64,000 nt of DNA, from NCBI GenBank assembly GCA_002914805.1, contig JXTB01000035.1, positions 1,352,866 through 1,416,865 of the forward strand. The letters run 5' to 3'. This document shows, in pieces, positions 39,215-50,418 of this stretch. Numbering within the stretch: the stretch's first letter is position 1; each line of letters opens with the position of its first letter. Below the pieces are notes generated by a model. The model was not told where the DNA came from, searched no databases, and was given only the letters and a program-made list of their open reading frames with translations. The DNA comes from Parasponia andersonii (taxonomy: Eukaryota > Streptophyta > Magnoliopsida > Rosales > Cannabaceae). The position numbers were made by a program, and so were the translations under genes.

Positions 39215-40060
39215 ATAAACATTTTTGATAGGAAACTTGATCCACAGGACCACATAGATCACTTCAATAATCTGATGGAACTCCACCAGGTCGACGACCT
39301 TACATGCAGTAGGTGTTTTGCTGTGACCCTCACAAGTGCAGCAAAAAACTGGTATAGTGGCAATTACTCTAGACTGCATTCTTGAGGCAATTTTGGGATA
39401 TGAAAAATTTTACTGTTCCATTGATCGGTCTATACGTTATTCGACAAGGTCTAGAGGAAACTCTGCGATCTTACTTCAACCATTTTACTTTAGAGTTGGC
39501 AAAGGTCAATAACCCACCTGAAGGGGGAGTCTTGACCTTAATGATGGCTGGAGTGCAATCAGAATCTAAACTCTGGGAAGAACTGTTGGAGTGAGAATGT
39601 AGGACTCTTGAAGACTTTTATCGGAGAGTTGGTAGAATCTGAGGGTGGAATCTTCTCGAGAAAATCTTTATAAAACAATAAAAGGAGGAAAAGACATGAC
39701 TAAAGATGCCACCACATTAACCTATAACAATAATAAGAATTCGAAAAAGAGGAAGATTGAGCAATCGACTGAAAAACAACCTAAGCCAAAGAAGTAGGAG
39801 ATTCCAAAGGCTTCCATACTATTCAATAATTATATCGCGCTGAGTGTACCCATAGATCATATTTATATGGTCACAAATTAATAGAAATGATATCGTCATC
39901 CAGAGCTAATAAAATAGGATAGAGCCAAACCTGATCCTAATAAGTTTTGCCAATGCCAATGTCACAATAATATTGGACACGATACCAATAACTGCTATGC
40001 CTCGAAAGATGAGATTGAAGGATTAATTAGAGAAGGGTGGCTGTAGCAGTATACCAGGTA
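39215..40060 (+). pseudogene. Tat gag, second copy, to zinc knuckle
   Basis: It starts at the ATAAA target site and repeats the gag core seen at 18,559-18,768 and 24,846-25,042 (LDPQDHIDHFNNLMEL, IRQGLEETLRSYFNHF). It then continues to a zinc-knuckle region near 39,945-40,000 (CQCQCHNNIGHDTNNC) and EIEGLIREGWL, the standard end of Tat gag. Broken. Confidence 0.75.
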
Positions 40061-40319
40061 GAACAATGAAAGGAGAGAAGAAAACTAACAGCGATCTCCC
40101 GAGATTCAATACGAAGTACGAACCATCATCAGAGGATCGAATGGAGAAGCAAATTCGAGGGCACAAGATAGGTATGTACTAGAAGCTCAACAGCAGCCAT
40201 TGACTAATATAATGCACCTCGAGTAGCGACCATAGAAGCTTCACCGGGTACCTGACATGGACATTACCTTCACAGAGCAAGATGCGAGGGAGGTCCATTA
40301 AGATCAACTATAGGAGCAC

Positions 40320-40700
40320 ACAACTATGGTGAGTATTAGTTGATAATGGGAGCGCTGTCGACATCTTATACTATGATATCTTCAAAAAGATAGAGTTGAG
40401 TGATAGTAATTTAAAACAAGTTGTCATTCTACTCTATGGATTCACTTGTGATAGCATAATACGGAGGGGTACGATCAAGTTGATGGTGAATATTGGAACC
40501 TATTCTAGAGTTTCAACAGTAATGACTCAATTTTTGGTGACAGATTGCCCGTCAGCATTCAATGCTATGTTAGGAAGACCAACTCTAAGGGAACTTTAAG
40601 TTGTCATGTCAATCTATCATCTAACCATAAAGTTCCCAACTCAACATGGAGTAGGTGAAGTACAAGGCAACCAATATGATGCAATGTCTTATTATAACAA
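40320..40700 (+). pseudogene. Tat aspartic protease
   Basis: LVDNGSAVDILYYDIFKK carries the D-N/S-G-S active-site pattern, followed by FLVTDCPSAFNAMLGRPTL and a YHLTIKFPTQHG-like block, the typical Tat protease layout. Broken. Confidence 0.85.
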
Positions 40701-41079
40701 TTCTTTGAAGCTCACAATAAGAGAAATAACACCTTGCATAATGATGGTATAGCAGCATAAGGAAATGCTAGTCGAATTGTTAATCAAGGACCTCGACCTA
40801 CAGGAGATCGATAGAGAGGTTAAAACTGGACTAATTGAGGACTTAGAAGATTTGTCAATCGATGAATCTTCTAAGGTGCTAAGAATTAGAGTAAGGCTTC
40901 AAAACCCCGTGTGAGCTTTATTGATCACATTCCTTAAAGCAAACTTGGATGTCTTTGCATGGCGACATTTTGATATAGTGGAGATTGATCAGAATGTTAT
41001 GTGCCATCACCTCAATATTGATACTTAAAAGAAGTCCGTACGATAAAAGAGAAGGGCAATGGATCAGAACTTTATATTG

Positions 41080-42080
41080 CACTAAAAGAGGAAGTTGAGA
41101 AGCTACTTGAAATAAGATTAATCAGGGAATCTTTTTACTCGAATTGGCTTGTGAATCCAATTTTGATGAAGAAACCTAATGGAGAGTGGAGATCATATAT
41201 CGACTTTATAGATCTCAACAAAGCGTGCCTGAAGGATAGCTTTCCACTTCCAAGGATCGACTAGCTTATAGATGCGATGTTTAGGCATGAATTGCTAAGT
41301 TTTATAGATGTGTATTTTGGATACAACCAAATTCCTGTGTTCGAACTGAATAAAAAGCATACCTCATTCATCACTGATCAAGGAATGCATTGTTATAGGA
41401 AGATGCCATTTGGACTCATGAACACATGAGTGACTTATCAATGTCTGTTCAATATGATGTTTGTAAAATAAATTCTCAAGATAAAGGAAGTATACATTGA
41501 CAATATGTTGATGAAGTCGAAGAAAGCTGAAAATCACATCAAGTACCTCAATGAGATATTTAAAATTCTTCAAAAGTATCAAATGAAGCTGAACCCCCAG
41601 AAGTGTGCATTCGAGGTAGGATCTAAGAAGTTTCTTATATTTATGGTCTATCAACGAGGTATTGAAGTAAATCCTCAAAAGATCTAAGCGCTGATTGACA
41701 TACAATCACCTCGGAAACCCAAAGATGTGCAGAGCCTAGCAGGAAGAGTGGCTGCACTAAACTGATTTGCATCAAGATCAACTGAAAAATGCCAACCATT
41801 CTTCGAGGTGTTAAAGGGTACAAAGAAGTTTGAGTGGACCGAGAAGTACAAGTAGACATTCCAAGGGTTGAAGAAACGCTTGGGTTCTCCTCCACTCTTA
41901 TCGAAGTCAAAGCTAGAAGAGAAACTGTATATGTACCTAACTATTTCCAAATATACAACGAGTGTTGTGATTAGTTGAGAAGAAGATAATGTACAGAAAC
42001 TTGTATATTACATGAGCAAAAGACTACTCGATGGCGAAACAAGATATCCAGAGATAGGGAAGTTAGCACTAGCATTTGTC
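41080..42080 (+). pseudogene. Tat reverse transcriptase and first RNase H
   Basis: RT blocks are visible in order: KKPNGEWRSYIDF, DLNKACLKDSFPLP, a YRKMPFGL block (near 41,395) and a catalytic-site region with VYIDNMLMKS (near 41,490). KYQMKLNPQKCAFEV and a connection/RNase H region follow to about 42,080. Broken in several places. Confidence 0.85.
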
Positions 42081-42284
42081 ATTACATCTAGAAGCTTCGA
42101 CCATATTTTCATGCACACTCCGTCAAGGTTTTCACAAACTTTCCATTGAAACAAATCTTGCAAATACCCGAAGCTTCGGGATGAGATATCTGAAGCTTTG
42201 GGATGATTACTTAAGTGGACTGTTGAATTGAGCCAATTTGACATTAATTTTTGACCTCAAACTACGATCAAAAGTTAAGCTCTT

Positions 42285-42851
42285 ATGGATTTTATTCTTG
42301 AGTTCATATATGATATCGATCTTCCCACTGAAGTAATTAAGAGACCTGCCATGAATCTAACTAGACTATGGAAACTTTATGTTGATGGTTCATCAAATGA
42401 GAATGGGGTTGGAGCAAGCTTGATGTTGATTAGTCCAGGAGGACATAATATCCATTGTGTACTTCGCTTCAAATTTCCAGTGTCAAATAATGAAGCAGAA
42501 TACGGGGAATTGATAGTAGGACTCAAGCTTGCATAGGAAATGAGAGTTGAAATGATTGCGGTATATAGTGATTCCCAGTTAGTCGTTTATCAAGTGATCG
42601 GCAATTACCAAGACAAAGTGGCGAAGATGCTGGCCTATTTATAGGAGGTGCAGAAACTATTCTCGACATTCACTGCCTTTAATATTCAACTCCTTCCTTG
42701 CACTAAAAATACACGAGCAGATGCTTTATCCAAACTGGCTTTGAGCACGGATGTAGAATTGCTAAATGTGGTTCCTATTGAATTTCTTGCAAAATTAAGT
42801 ATTGAAGTAGAGCCTCAAGTAAACATTCCAGTTAACCAGAAACCTTCATGA
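42285..42851 (+). pseudogene. Second (archaeal-type) RNase H of the Tat element
   Basis: Contains WKLYVDGSSNENGVGASLML, SNNEAEYGELIVGLKLA and VYSDSQLVVYQV, then RADALSKLAL. The D-G-S, E and D-S-Q residues are those of archaeal-like RNase H domains. This additional domain between RNase H and integrase is diagnostic for the Tat lineage. Broken. Confidence 0.85.
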
Positions 42852-43009
42852 ATGTATTCTATAATGAAATATCTATAAGATGGTGACTTTCTTGAAAATA
42901 AAGATGATGCAAAGTGACGTCAAATGAAAGCAGCTTGCTATATCATCTATGATAGGAAGCTCTAGTGGAGGAGTTTTAGTTTGCCGTTATTGTTATGTGT
43001 TGACAAAAA

Positions 43010-43620
43010 AAGCATACTACATTATAAGGGAAATTCATGAGGGGATATATGGAAATCATTCTAGGAGATAGGTACTTGTGAACAAAACTCTCAGACAAGG
43101 ATATTTTTTGCCTACTATGAAGAAGGATGCAATGAAATTTGTCAGAAGTGCGACAAATGTCAACGATTTGCAACCATTTCTAGAATGCCATCTGTTTCTC
43201 TTACTTCAATGACTAGTCCATGGCCATTTATAATATAGGGAATTTATATTATTGGAATGCTTCCATCGGTGCGAGGTGGATTGAAGTATGCAATGGTTGT
43301 AGTTGATTATTTCACCAAATAGATAGAAGCCCAAGCTTTAAGTACTATTTTCATGAAGAAGATAATAGATTTTATTTACAAGTCTATAATATGTTGTTAT
43401 AGTATACCACACACTATAGTTTCTGATAATGGAAAGTAATTCGACTGCGATGAATTCCACAATTTCTGCGATAACTTAGGCATTAAGAAAAGCTTTTCTG
43501 CCATTGTGCACCCATAAGCCAATGGTCAGGTCGAAGTAATAAACAAGGTACTTAAACAAAACCTGAAGACGAAGCTAGAAGAACATAAGAGAGCTTAGCT
43601 AGAAATACTTCTAGAGGAAC
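43010..43620 (+). pseudogene. Tat integrase
   Basis: An HHCC-type N-terminus (IHEGIYGNHSRR, then CDKCQRFA) precedes the catalytic core (YAMVVVDYFTK, a GIP-like SIPHTIVSDNGK block and ANGQVEVINKVLKQ). Broken. Confidence 0.8.
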
Positions 43621-43870
43621 TATAGGCCGAAGAATGAGAAGTCAAACTCTGGATGCTCATAGTAGGTATTATATATAATTGTGGACATGGCAATGTCACT
43701 GACTTTATCTTTGAGGAGGTTAGGGGAGTGTTATACGAGGTTCTCAATTTATGTCGAGAACCCAAGGTAGATGGTGAAGCTCGTAAGTCACTGTCGATTC
43801 TTGTCGTATCTCTAGTAAAAGATATTAGTACGAAGACATAATATGACAAATATAGGGAAATAATAGAGAT

Positions 43871-45000
43871 TCAACATTCTATATATAGTTGAGAAGCTGG
43901 TGGAGAAGAAGTTACCAGAAATGGTGGTTCTTGAACAGTAGTTGAGGTAGGTACTTTTCGTTTCCTAGACTTAGAAGATGAGACACCCGCTCCCTTTTGT
44001 TTCTTCAAGCTAGAGGGTAAAGTTGGACGATTTGCAGCTACAGGGAGAGAAATTCCTTTGGGAAATAGCCCGTAAGTAATTAAATTTTTATTGGTCTGAG
44101 CTTTTTTCAATCAAATTCTTCAATTTGATGGTCATTTATTTTGTAAACTCGGGCAAGCTATTTTTTGTTGAGTCCTAGGCATTCTTTATTATCTATGATA
44201 ACAAAAAAATGCGATAAGATAAAGAGGAATGTATGATACATTAAAGAGCTAGTTATAACTAAACGTTACCTACCAGGGTTTTGGAAGAACCCATTATCTG
44301 CATAATCAAAGTGGAAAAATGGATTTTTTCCATTTTTTCATATTGTTTCTAACCCCATGTATTGTCTTGATCGCTTGATTTGACCATTTTCTTACATAGA
44401 AGAAGCCAAAGTCAGTGGGTTCGATCACTTGGTAAAACTAAGCGAACTACTCTGGTGTGGGGATTTTCTAGACCTAGTTTATGGTATAATATGTACAAAC
44501 CTACTATATATCTATAAGTATTTAGAGTTAGTTGAAATGGAACTACACCATAGTAGTCGGCTATCAACTTGATATACGAATGTAGTGGGAGATGAACACC
44601 GCATGTAAGGACTACATCATAGAAAGAGGCCGTGCCATAAGAGGGTGTGTTTGGTCGATTGAATTCTATTGGAAGGCGAATAGGTATGTCGATCTTGTAG
44701 TTGTATACAATTTTCTCGAGCTTGTTCGTGGTATAGCTCATTCTTATATTGGTACAGAACCAGTCGCCTTCTACATAATTATAACCTTTCTTAAACTTAG
44801 GAGCGTCCTTGATGTGTTGAGGCCACTGGTCCTGAGGGAGGTCACCTATGCAAGGACTAGTTTGCCTAGTCCTGGTTATTTTAATTTCGTGCTCCTGTTC
44901 TAATAGTAGTTGAGATCTATCAAACTAGTGCTCACATCGGAGAATGACGACTCCCCTGAAAACGTATTCCCTTTCCTAAGTTTTTCACTACTAGACATCT
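43871..45000 (-). pseudogene. Antisense ORF region of the Tat element
   Basis: Minus-strand frames between integrase and the 3' LTR. MSSSEKLRKGN near 44,998 is a candidate start. A central block (GVHLPLHSYIKLIADYYG, VPFQLTLNTYRYIVGLYIL at about 44,500-44,610) resembles the 'putative gypsy type transposon' domain (Pfam PF04195, from memory), and a basic, serine-rich tail lies at 43,871-44,110. Antisense genes in this position are a known trait of Tat elements such as Grande; their function is not known. Broken. Confidence 0.65.
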
Positions 45001-46257
45001 AAAAGAGAAATATAGGATGTATTTAGTCCTATACGAGCATCATTCTGCAGGTAAATGATATGAATTAATTTATAGTACTAACCTAAGTGTGACCTAGAAG
45101 TAAGCGTGCTAGTTTGTCTATTGTTGTAGATATACCTGCTATGTGCGAGTAATTTTAGGGGCCAGAAACCTTAAAAATTTACGTCGATATTTATCTGTTC
45201 GTCTAGCTGTAATCTGATCAAATTCTTTTAATGATTCATTTATAAAATGGATTTCTATCCTACAAGTTCGAGCAAGGTCTTTGCTTATTCGTCATTCGAT
45301 TTATCAGATTTAAATTTTTTATTCGACCTAAACCAAATTCAATCCTAAAATTACAGTTCTATGGTTTTCATCTACAAAGCAGAAAAATCACAACTTTACC
45401 AATGGGTTTTGCCTACTTTTAAGAATAAATCATCGATATTGAATCAAAAAGTCAAATTCATTATTCTAGGTTCATAATCTAGACATTATTAGTTCTATCA
45501 GTTTAGTGAACAACAAAATCCACAATTCACAGTCCATTCAGTTCAAAAAGAGAAGTTATGAGATAATGAAAGTTCGAGTTTCTTGAAGTGATCTACAATT
45601 TATACATGCTGTGTTTTTGTGGGTATCATGATATTAAGGAAAACAAACTTAAAGGAACAAGAAAGAGAGAAGAATTGCCAAACTCTAGTTAAAAATTTCT
45701 GAAAAGTCTAGGTTAATGTTGCCAAAGAAACTGTTGTAGTGGTAAACTTTGTCAAAAATAGGGAAAAAAGCTTTCGAATGTCGTCGATCTCTGGATTTCG
45801 AAGGTTTTTGAGTCTAAGGAAATGAAGATAAAAGGAAGAAGACAAATTTCTTCCTTATATATATTTCAAGATTCATTGAATCTCGTCCGTAGGATAAAAA
45901 GTTAATTTTAAAAACCTAATGGCTTAAGTTCACATGGGATAATTGATTTTTGAAATCAGGTCAATTAATTTTCGAAGTACGAAAAGTTTTGATTTGAAAC
46001 AGTAGCTAACATCGTCATTATCATTACGACTACTCGAGAAGCGGAGGGGTTTCCTTGAGTCTCATCAGTTTCTTCAGAAGAAAGTGACAAGTGGTTATTT
46101 CTATTAGGGAGATATATGTGTGGGTCTGAAAAGATGTGATTTGAGATTCTGACTCTTTGAGGGTTTCAAGATGATCTCATAACATCATACTCTAAAACTC
46201 GCACTTGTTAGAGAAGGTCCATTTAGCCCTAAGGAACTAATGGAGCTGGGGGACAAT
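45001..46257 (+). mobile_element. 3' untranslated region and polypurine tract of the Tat element
   Basis: Non-coding sequence between the antisense ORF and the 3' LTR. It ends in GGAGCTGGGGGACAAT, the polypurine primer site abutting TGTTTTGTG. Nothing else was recognised. Confidence 0.65.
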
Positions 46258-46912
46258 TGTTTTGTGATCTTAAATCTACATCATTGGTCAATGCCAAGAA
46301 AGGGACATCAATGTTTGAGTTAAATGCATTAGGTCATATGTGTACTTTTCTGATCAAAGTGCGACCTTCTCTGAATGAATAAAGTATGATCAACATATAA
46401 AAAAAAACTAGATCAAGCTTCTTCAAATAGGTAATCTACAAAAAAGAGGAAACAAGCTTCTGGATAGAGAATAAGCAATCCATTTATTAGTTATTTCCTA
46501 ATTTTTGTATGGTTACCCGAAATTATATTTTCTGATTATATACTTTTCCGTTTTCATAATTAGGAAATATTTAGCCACCTTTACCTATACAAAAGGGGCT
46601 CAGTCTCATTATTTTCATCTCACAATTATTTCACAATTACTTCAGTCTCATTATTTTCATCTCACAATTATTTCACAATTACTTCATTATATACTCTCTA
46701 TAATTCTCTCTGTACTCTCATCTTAAGACTAGAGAAATTCTTATAATTTTTCAGAAAATAATGAAGAATAGTGGATGTAGGCTTATCTTTTTTGGGATCA
46801 AACCACTATAAAATTTTTGTTTTTCTATTTGCTTTATTTTTTCAATTCATTTTACATACAAGCAACATCTCGCAATTTTCTAAAATTGTTGTTAACAAAT
46901 CCTTCGTCAACA
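46258..46912 (+). repeat. 3' LTR of the Tat element
   Basis: It begins TGTTTTGTGATC right after a purine-rich tract (GGAGCTGGGGGACAAT) and ends TCGTCAACA before TATAT. It carries a 42-bp tandem duplication (46,601-46,642 and 46,643-46,684) that is single in the left LTR and accounts for the length difference between the two. Confidence 0.88.
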
Positions 46913-46917
46913 TATAT

Positions 46918-47146
46918 TATGTAGCGCACGAGATTTTCATATGCTCGATTAGAGTGTTGAGCTTGTTTGGGGCTTATTGCTTGACTAGATCTGACCTGCT
47001 CAGTATAATGAGCTACGCTCGAGCTTGAGAAACATTTAAATTATTGATCCGTGAGCTGATCATCTTCGAGAAATCTGTGGCTGAATGAATTATTTATTCC
47101 AAATCTTCATAAATTTTGATATTTTCTTAATTTTGTGTGATAAATA
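46918..47146. other. Short spacer between two retrotransposons
   Basis: Unassigned sequence to the right of the Tat target duplication and left of the Tork-like LTR. It may be the sequence into which both elements inserted. Confidence 0.5.
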
Positions 47147-47639
47147 TGTTGAACAAATCAACAATTATGGCACCACCAACCACATTGCTGAAGTTGTTGT
47201 TCACATTATAAGAAGAAAAAAAATGCTTACCAACCAGCTATAATAGCAGTAGTAAAAAGGAGGTGTTCTCACTTGTTTATACCATCTCTCAAGCTCTATA
47301 AATACGAGAGCTTCATCACTTGTTTGGCATCCTATTCCAAAATCCTCTTCCCCTTTAAAAGAGAGTTCAATCTTGGAATTCTTCTTAGTGTCCCATTTAT
47401 TTTCTCTTATTTCAAGAGAGAGAGGTTCTTTTGTTCTTTTTTTTGTATTTAGAGAGAAATGAGTTATAATCTCTTTTTTATAGTGAAATGCTTCACAGCC
47501 TTGTTCGTAGACGTAGCCTAAATTGGATGAATTACGTTAAATCTTTTGTATCCCTTATATTTTTTTTCATTTTATCCGAATTTTCTCAACTTGTATTTTA
47601 GCTGTGTATTGTTACTTCCGCAAAATTGATCTCCTAATA
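47147..47639 (+). repeat. 5' LTR of the Tork-like element
   Basis: Has a TATA-like box (CTCTATAAATACGAGAG near 47,293) followed by a CT/AG-rich leader, and ends CTCCTAATA just before the primer site. The left edge is inferred from the usual TGTTG start; no target duplication could be checked because the partner LTR is absent. Confidence 0.6.
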
Positions 47640-47769
47640 GTGGTACTAGAGCCATTGGTCAGAGTTTCCGAATATACACTATTCATTTGTACGATACTAT
47701 TCACGTATGCGATACTATTCACACATACTGAAATGATGGTAACTGAATAAATCGTGGTGAATAAAAATG

Positions 47770-48500
47770 GCAATGAAATTTGATATTGAGAAGTTCAATG
47801 TGAGCAATTAGTTTTTGTGAAAAATGAAGATAAAATCAGTTTTGAGAAAAGATAATTGCCTAGCAGCAACTGAAGAAAGGCCCGCTAAGATTAGTGATAA
47901 TAAAAAGTGGGATAAGATGGATGGTAATGTTGTCGATAACTTACATCTGGCACTAGTAGATAAAGTCCTGTCGAGCATTGAAGAGAAGAAGTCAGCCAAA
48001 AAGATATGGGATACACTGATAAAGTTGTGTCAGACTAAGTCACTTCATAACAAAATTTTCTTGAAGAGAATACTTTATACCCTTCAGATGAGGGAATCAA
48101 CAATGGTGATCAACCACATCAGTACCCTCAACATTTTATTTTCGTTGCTCATAGCAATGGAGTATACAATAGAGGATAATGTATGTGCAAAAATCTTACT
48201 TCAAAGTCTACCTGATCCGTATGATCAGCTCATCATAAATGTCACCAGCAATGCCACAACTCTAGTTTCGAACGATCTTATAACTGCTATTCTTGAAGAA
48301 GAAAATTGGCATAAGAACAAGGAACACAGATTGACAAGTTCACAACATGTAGAGGCTTTGACAATGAGAGGGAGTTCAACAGAGTGTGGCCCTACTAAGA
48401 GTCAAAGTCGTGGTAGATCAAAGTCAAGAAGTAAGAAGAATATCAAGTGTTATCACTATGGTAAGAAATGACACATCAAAAGGAAGTGTTGGCAACTTAA
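47770..48500 (+). pseudogene. Copia gag with zinc knuckle
   Basis: A UBN2-type gag core (DNLHLALVDKVLSSIEEKKS, AKKIWDTLIKLCQTKSLHNK, LLQSLPDPYDQLIINV) runs to about residue 150, then a basic linker and a zinc knuckle starting IKCYHYGKK at about 48,440. Most of it is in one long open frame (47,824-48,471). Broken. Confidence 0.8.
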
Positions 48501-48639
48501 GAAGAATGGAGATTCCAGAGGGAAGGACTCTGAGTCATCAAATACTCAGGGAAACATTGCATGTACTTCAAATGATGGAGAAATCCTATACAGCAAAGTA
48601 GCAACGATTTCTAAGGACAAAAGTCTGCTCACTGATATT

Positions 48640-50418
48640 TAGTTAGTGGATTCATGAGCAATATGGCACATCACTTCTTTTAGAGAATGATTTCACATAT
48701 ATGAATCTATCTTTGGAGGATCTGTATTCATAGGTAATTATCATGCCTTAGAGATTGCTGGGATTAGTAAGATGAAAATGTATGATAGCACTGTTTGTAC
48801 TATTCAAGAGGTGAGACATATGAAGGGTTTGAAGAAAAATCTATTATCTTTTGGATAATTAGATAATCTTAGTTGCAAAACTTATGTTGAGAATAGTTAC
48901 ATGAAGACTATAAAGGAAACGCTTATAGTAATGAAGGCAGAAAAGGTCACAATAAATATATACATACTTAAAGGAGATATACTAATGGAAGCGGAGGCAT
49001 CAGTTACTTCAACAAATTCTGGAGAAGAATCAACAATGATGTGGCATCATAAGCTCGACCATATGTTGGAACGAGACTTGAAAATTCTCTCTGAACAGAG
49101 GTTGCTTCCTAGTCTTACAAAGGTATTTATATTCTTTTGTGAGCATTGTGTCATAAGCAAGCAACATATATTAAAGTTTAGCATATCTAGTTCTAGAACT
49201 AAAAAAGTTCTAGACTTAGTTCGCTCTGATATTTGGCAAGCATTAGTGATGTCCCTAGGAGGAGCTCGATAATCGTATCTTTTATTGATGATTACTCTAA
49301 GAGATTTAGGCGTATCCTATCAAGAGAAAGGCATATGCATTTTTAGTCTTCAAAATATTCAAAATGCAAGTAAAGCTTGAATCTGGAGAGAAGATCAAGC
49401 GTTTGAGAATGGACAATGGAGGAAAATATACAAGCAATGAATTTGATAACTTCTGTCAATAAGAAGATATCAAAAGGTAGTTTACAGCAGCGTACACTCC
49501 ACAACAAAATGGAGTGGCAAAGCAGATGAATAGAATCATGTTGGAAATGACAAGAGTAATGTTGAGAGCTGCAAGTTTACCCAGATATTCTAGGTAGAAG
49601 TAGTCAAAACTACCTGTTATGTGATCAATTGGTCTCCATCAATAACGATTAATATGAAAATACCAATAGAGATATGGACTGGTAATCTAGCTAATTATTC
49701 TTGCTGATATACATTTAGAAGTCCTAGGTATGTGGTGTATGATACTCAAGAAATCACAAACTGGATTTAAAGTCCAGAAAATATGTATTCTTGGGATATG
49801 CTGACGGAGTTAAGGGGTATCACTCATGTGTTCCCACTACCCATAGGGTTCTCATCAGTAGACATATAATATTTGTAGAAAATAAACTACAAGAGAATGG
49901 AGATGAAAGCAATCAAGAAACTACTACAATTTAGGTAGAAAAGAATGGTAAAGGTTCGGATTCTTTTAAAGCAGTGCCAGAGCACGAAGTAGAAGAACTA
50001 GTTGAGGAAGAGGTTTCTGAAATCCATCGGTCAACTCTTAAGAGAAGACCACTGATGTGATACTCAGATTATGTCACTGAGAGCAACATTGCATATTGCT
50101 TTCTAATAGAGGATGGAGAGCTAACAACTTTCTATGAGGCTACCAAAAGCCTGGATGTATCCTTGTGGATGACAACAATACAAGAAGAGATTGAAGTCCT
50201 TCACAAGAAGAAGACATAGGATCTTGTTTCACTACCACAAGAAAGGAATGCTATTGGCAACAAATAAATCCATAAGATCAGGTAGAGCAGTATCGTGCGA
50301 GATTTGTGGTAAAAGGATATACTCACAAAGAAGGGATTGACTTCAAGAAGACATTTTCAGCTGTGGTTCGACTCATAATAGTTAGGGTAGTTCTCACAAT
50401 GTGTGCTACATTTAACTT
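48640..50418 (+). pseudogene. Copia protease, integrase and partial RT
   Basis: A protease-like region (about 48,640-48,860, ending MKGLKKNLLSFG) is followed by a pre-integrase zinc region (MWHHKLDHMLERDLKILSEQ, CEHCV, 49,035-49,150). Integrase remnants include a QNGVAKQMNRIMLEMTR block near 49,505. An RT start has YRARFVVKGYTHKEGIDFKK near 50,290-50,345. Broken. Confidence 0.75.

Larger units (their letters stand above)
11992..46912 (+). mobile_element. Tat-lineage Ty3/gypsy LTR retrotransposon, nested host element (fossil)
   Basis: The two ends carry related LTRs (11,992-12,333 plus 15,513-15,781 on the left; 46,258-46,912 on the right), flanked by a 5-bp TATAT duplication at 11,987-11,991 and 46,913-46,917. 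In sense order the internal region holds a primer-binding candidate, gag, aspartic protease, RT, RNase H, a second archaeal-type RNase H, integrase, an antisense ORF and a polypurine tract. The extra RNase H and the antisense ORF are hallmarks of the Tat lineage. About 25 kb of the span is later insertions. The element is badly broken, with many breaks across its coding region. LTR divergence of roughly 14% by eye suggests several million years at commonly used plant rates. Confidence 0.85.
47147..50418 (+). mobile_element. Tork-like Ty1/copia retrotransposon, 5' part (fossil)
   Basis: A 5' LTR of about 493 bp (47,147-47,639, starting TGTTGAACAAATC) is followed by the primer site TGGTACTAGAGCCATTGG (47,641-47,658). 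Then come gag, zinc knuckle, protease, a pre-integrase zinc region, integrase and the first part of RT, after which the sequence changes at about 50,418. No 3' LTR was found. The lineage call rests on the gag start (MKFDIEKFN) and the primer site. Broken, with more than ten breaks. Confidence 0.78.
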
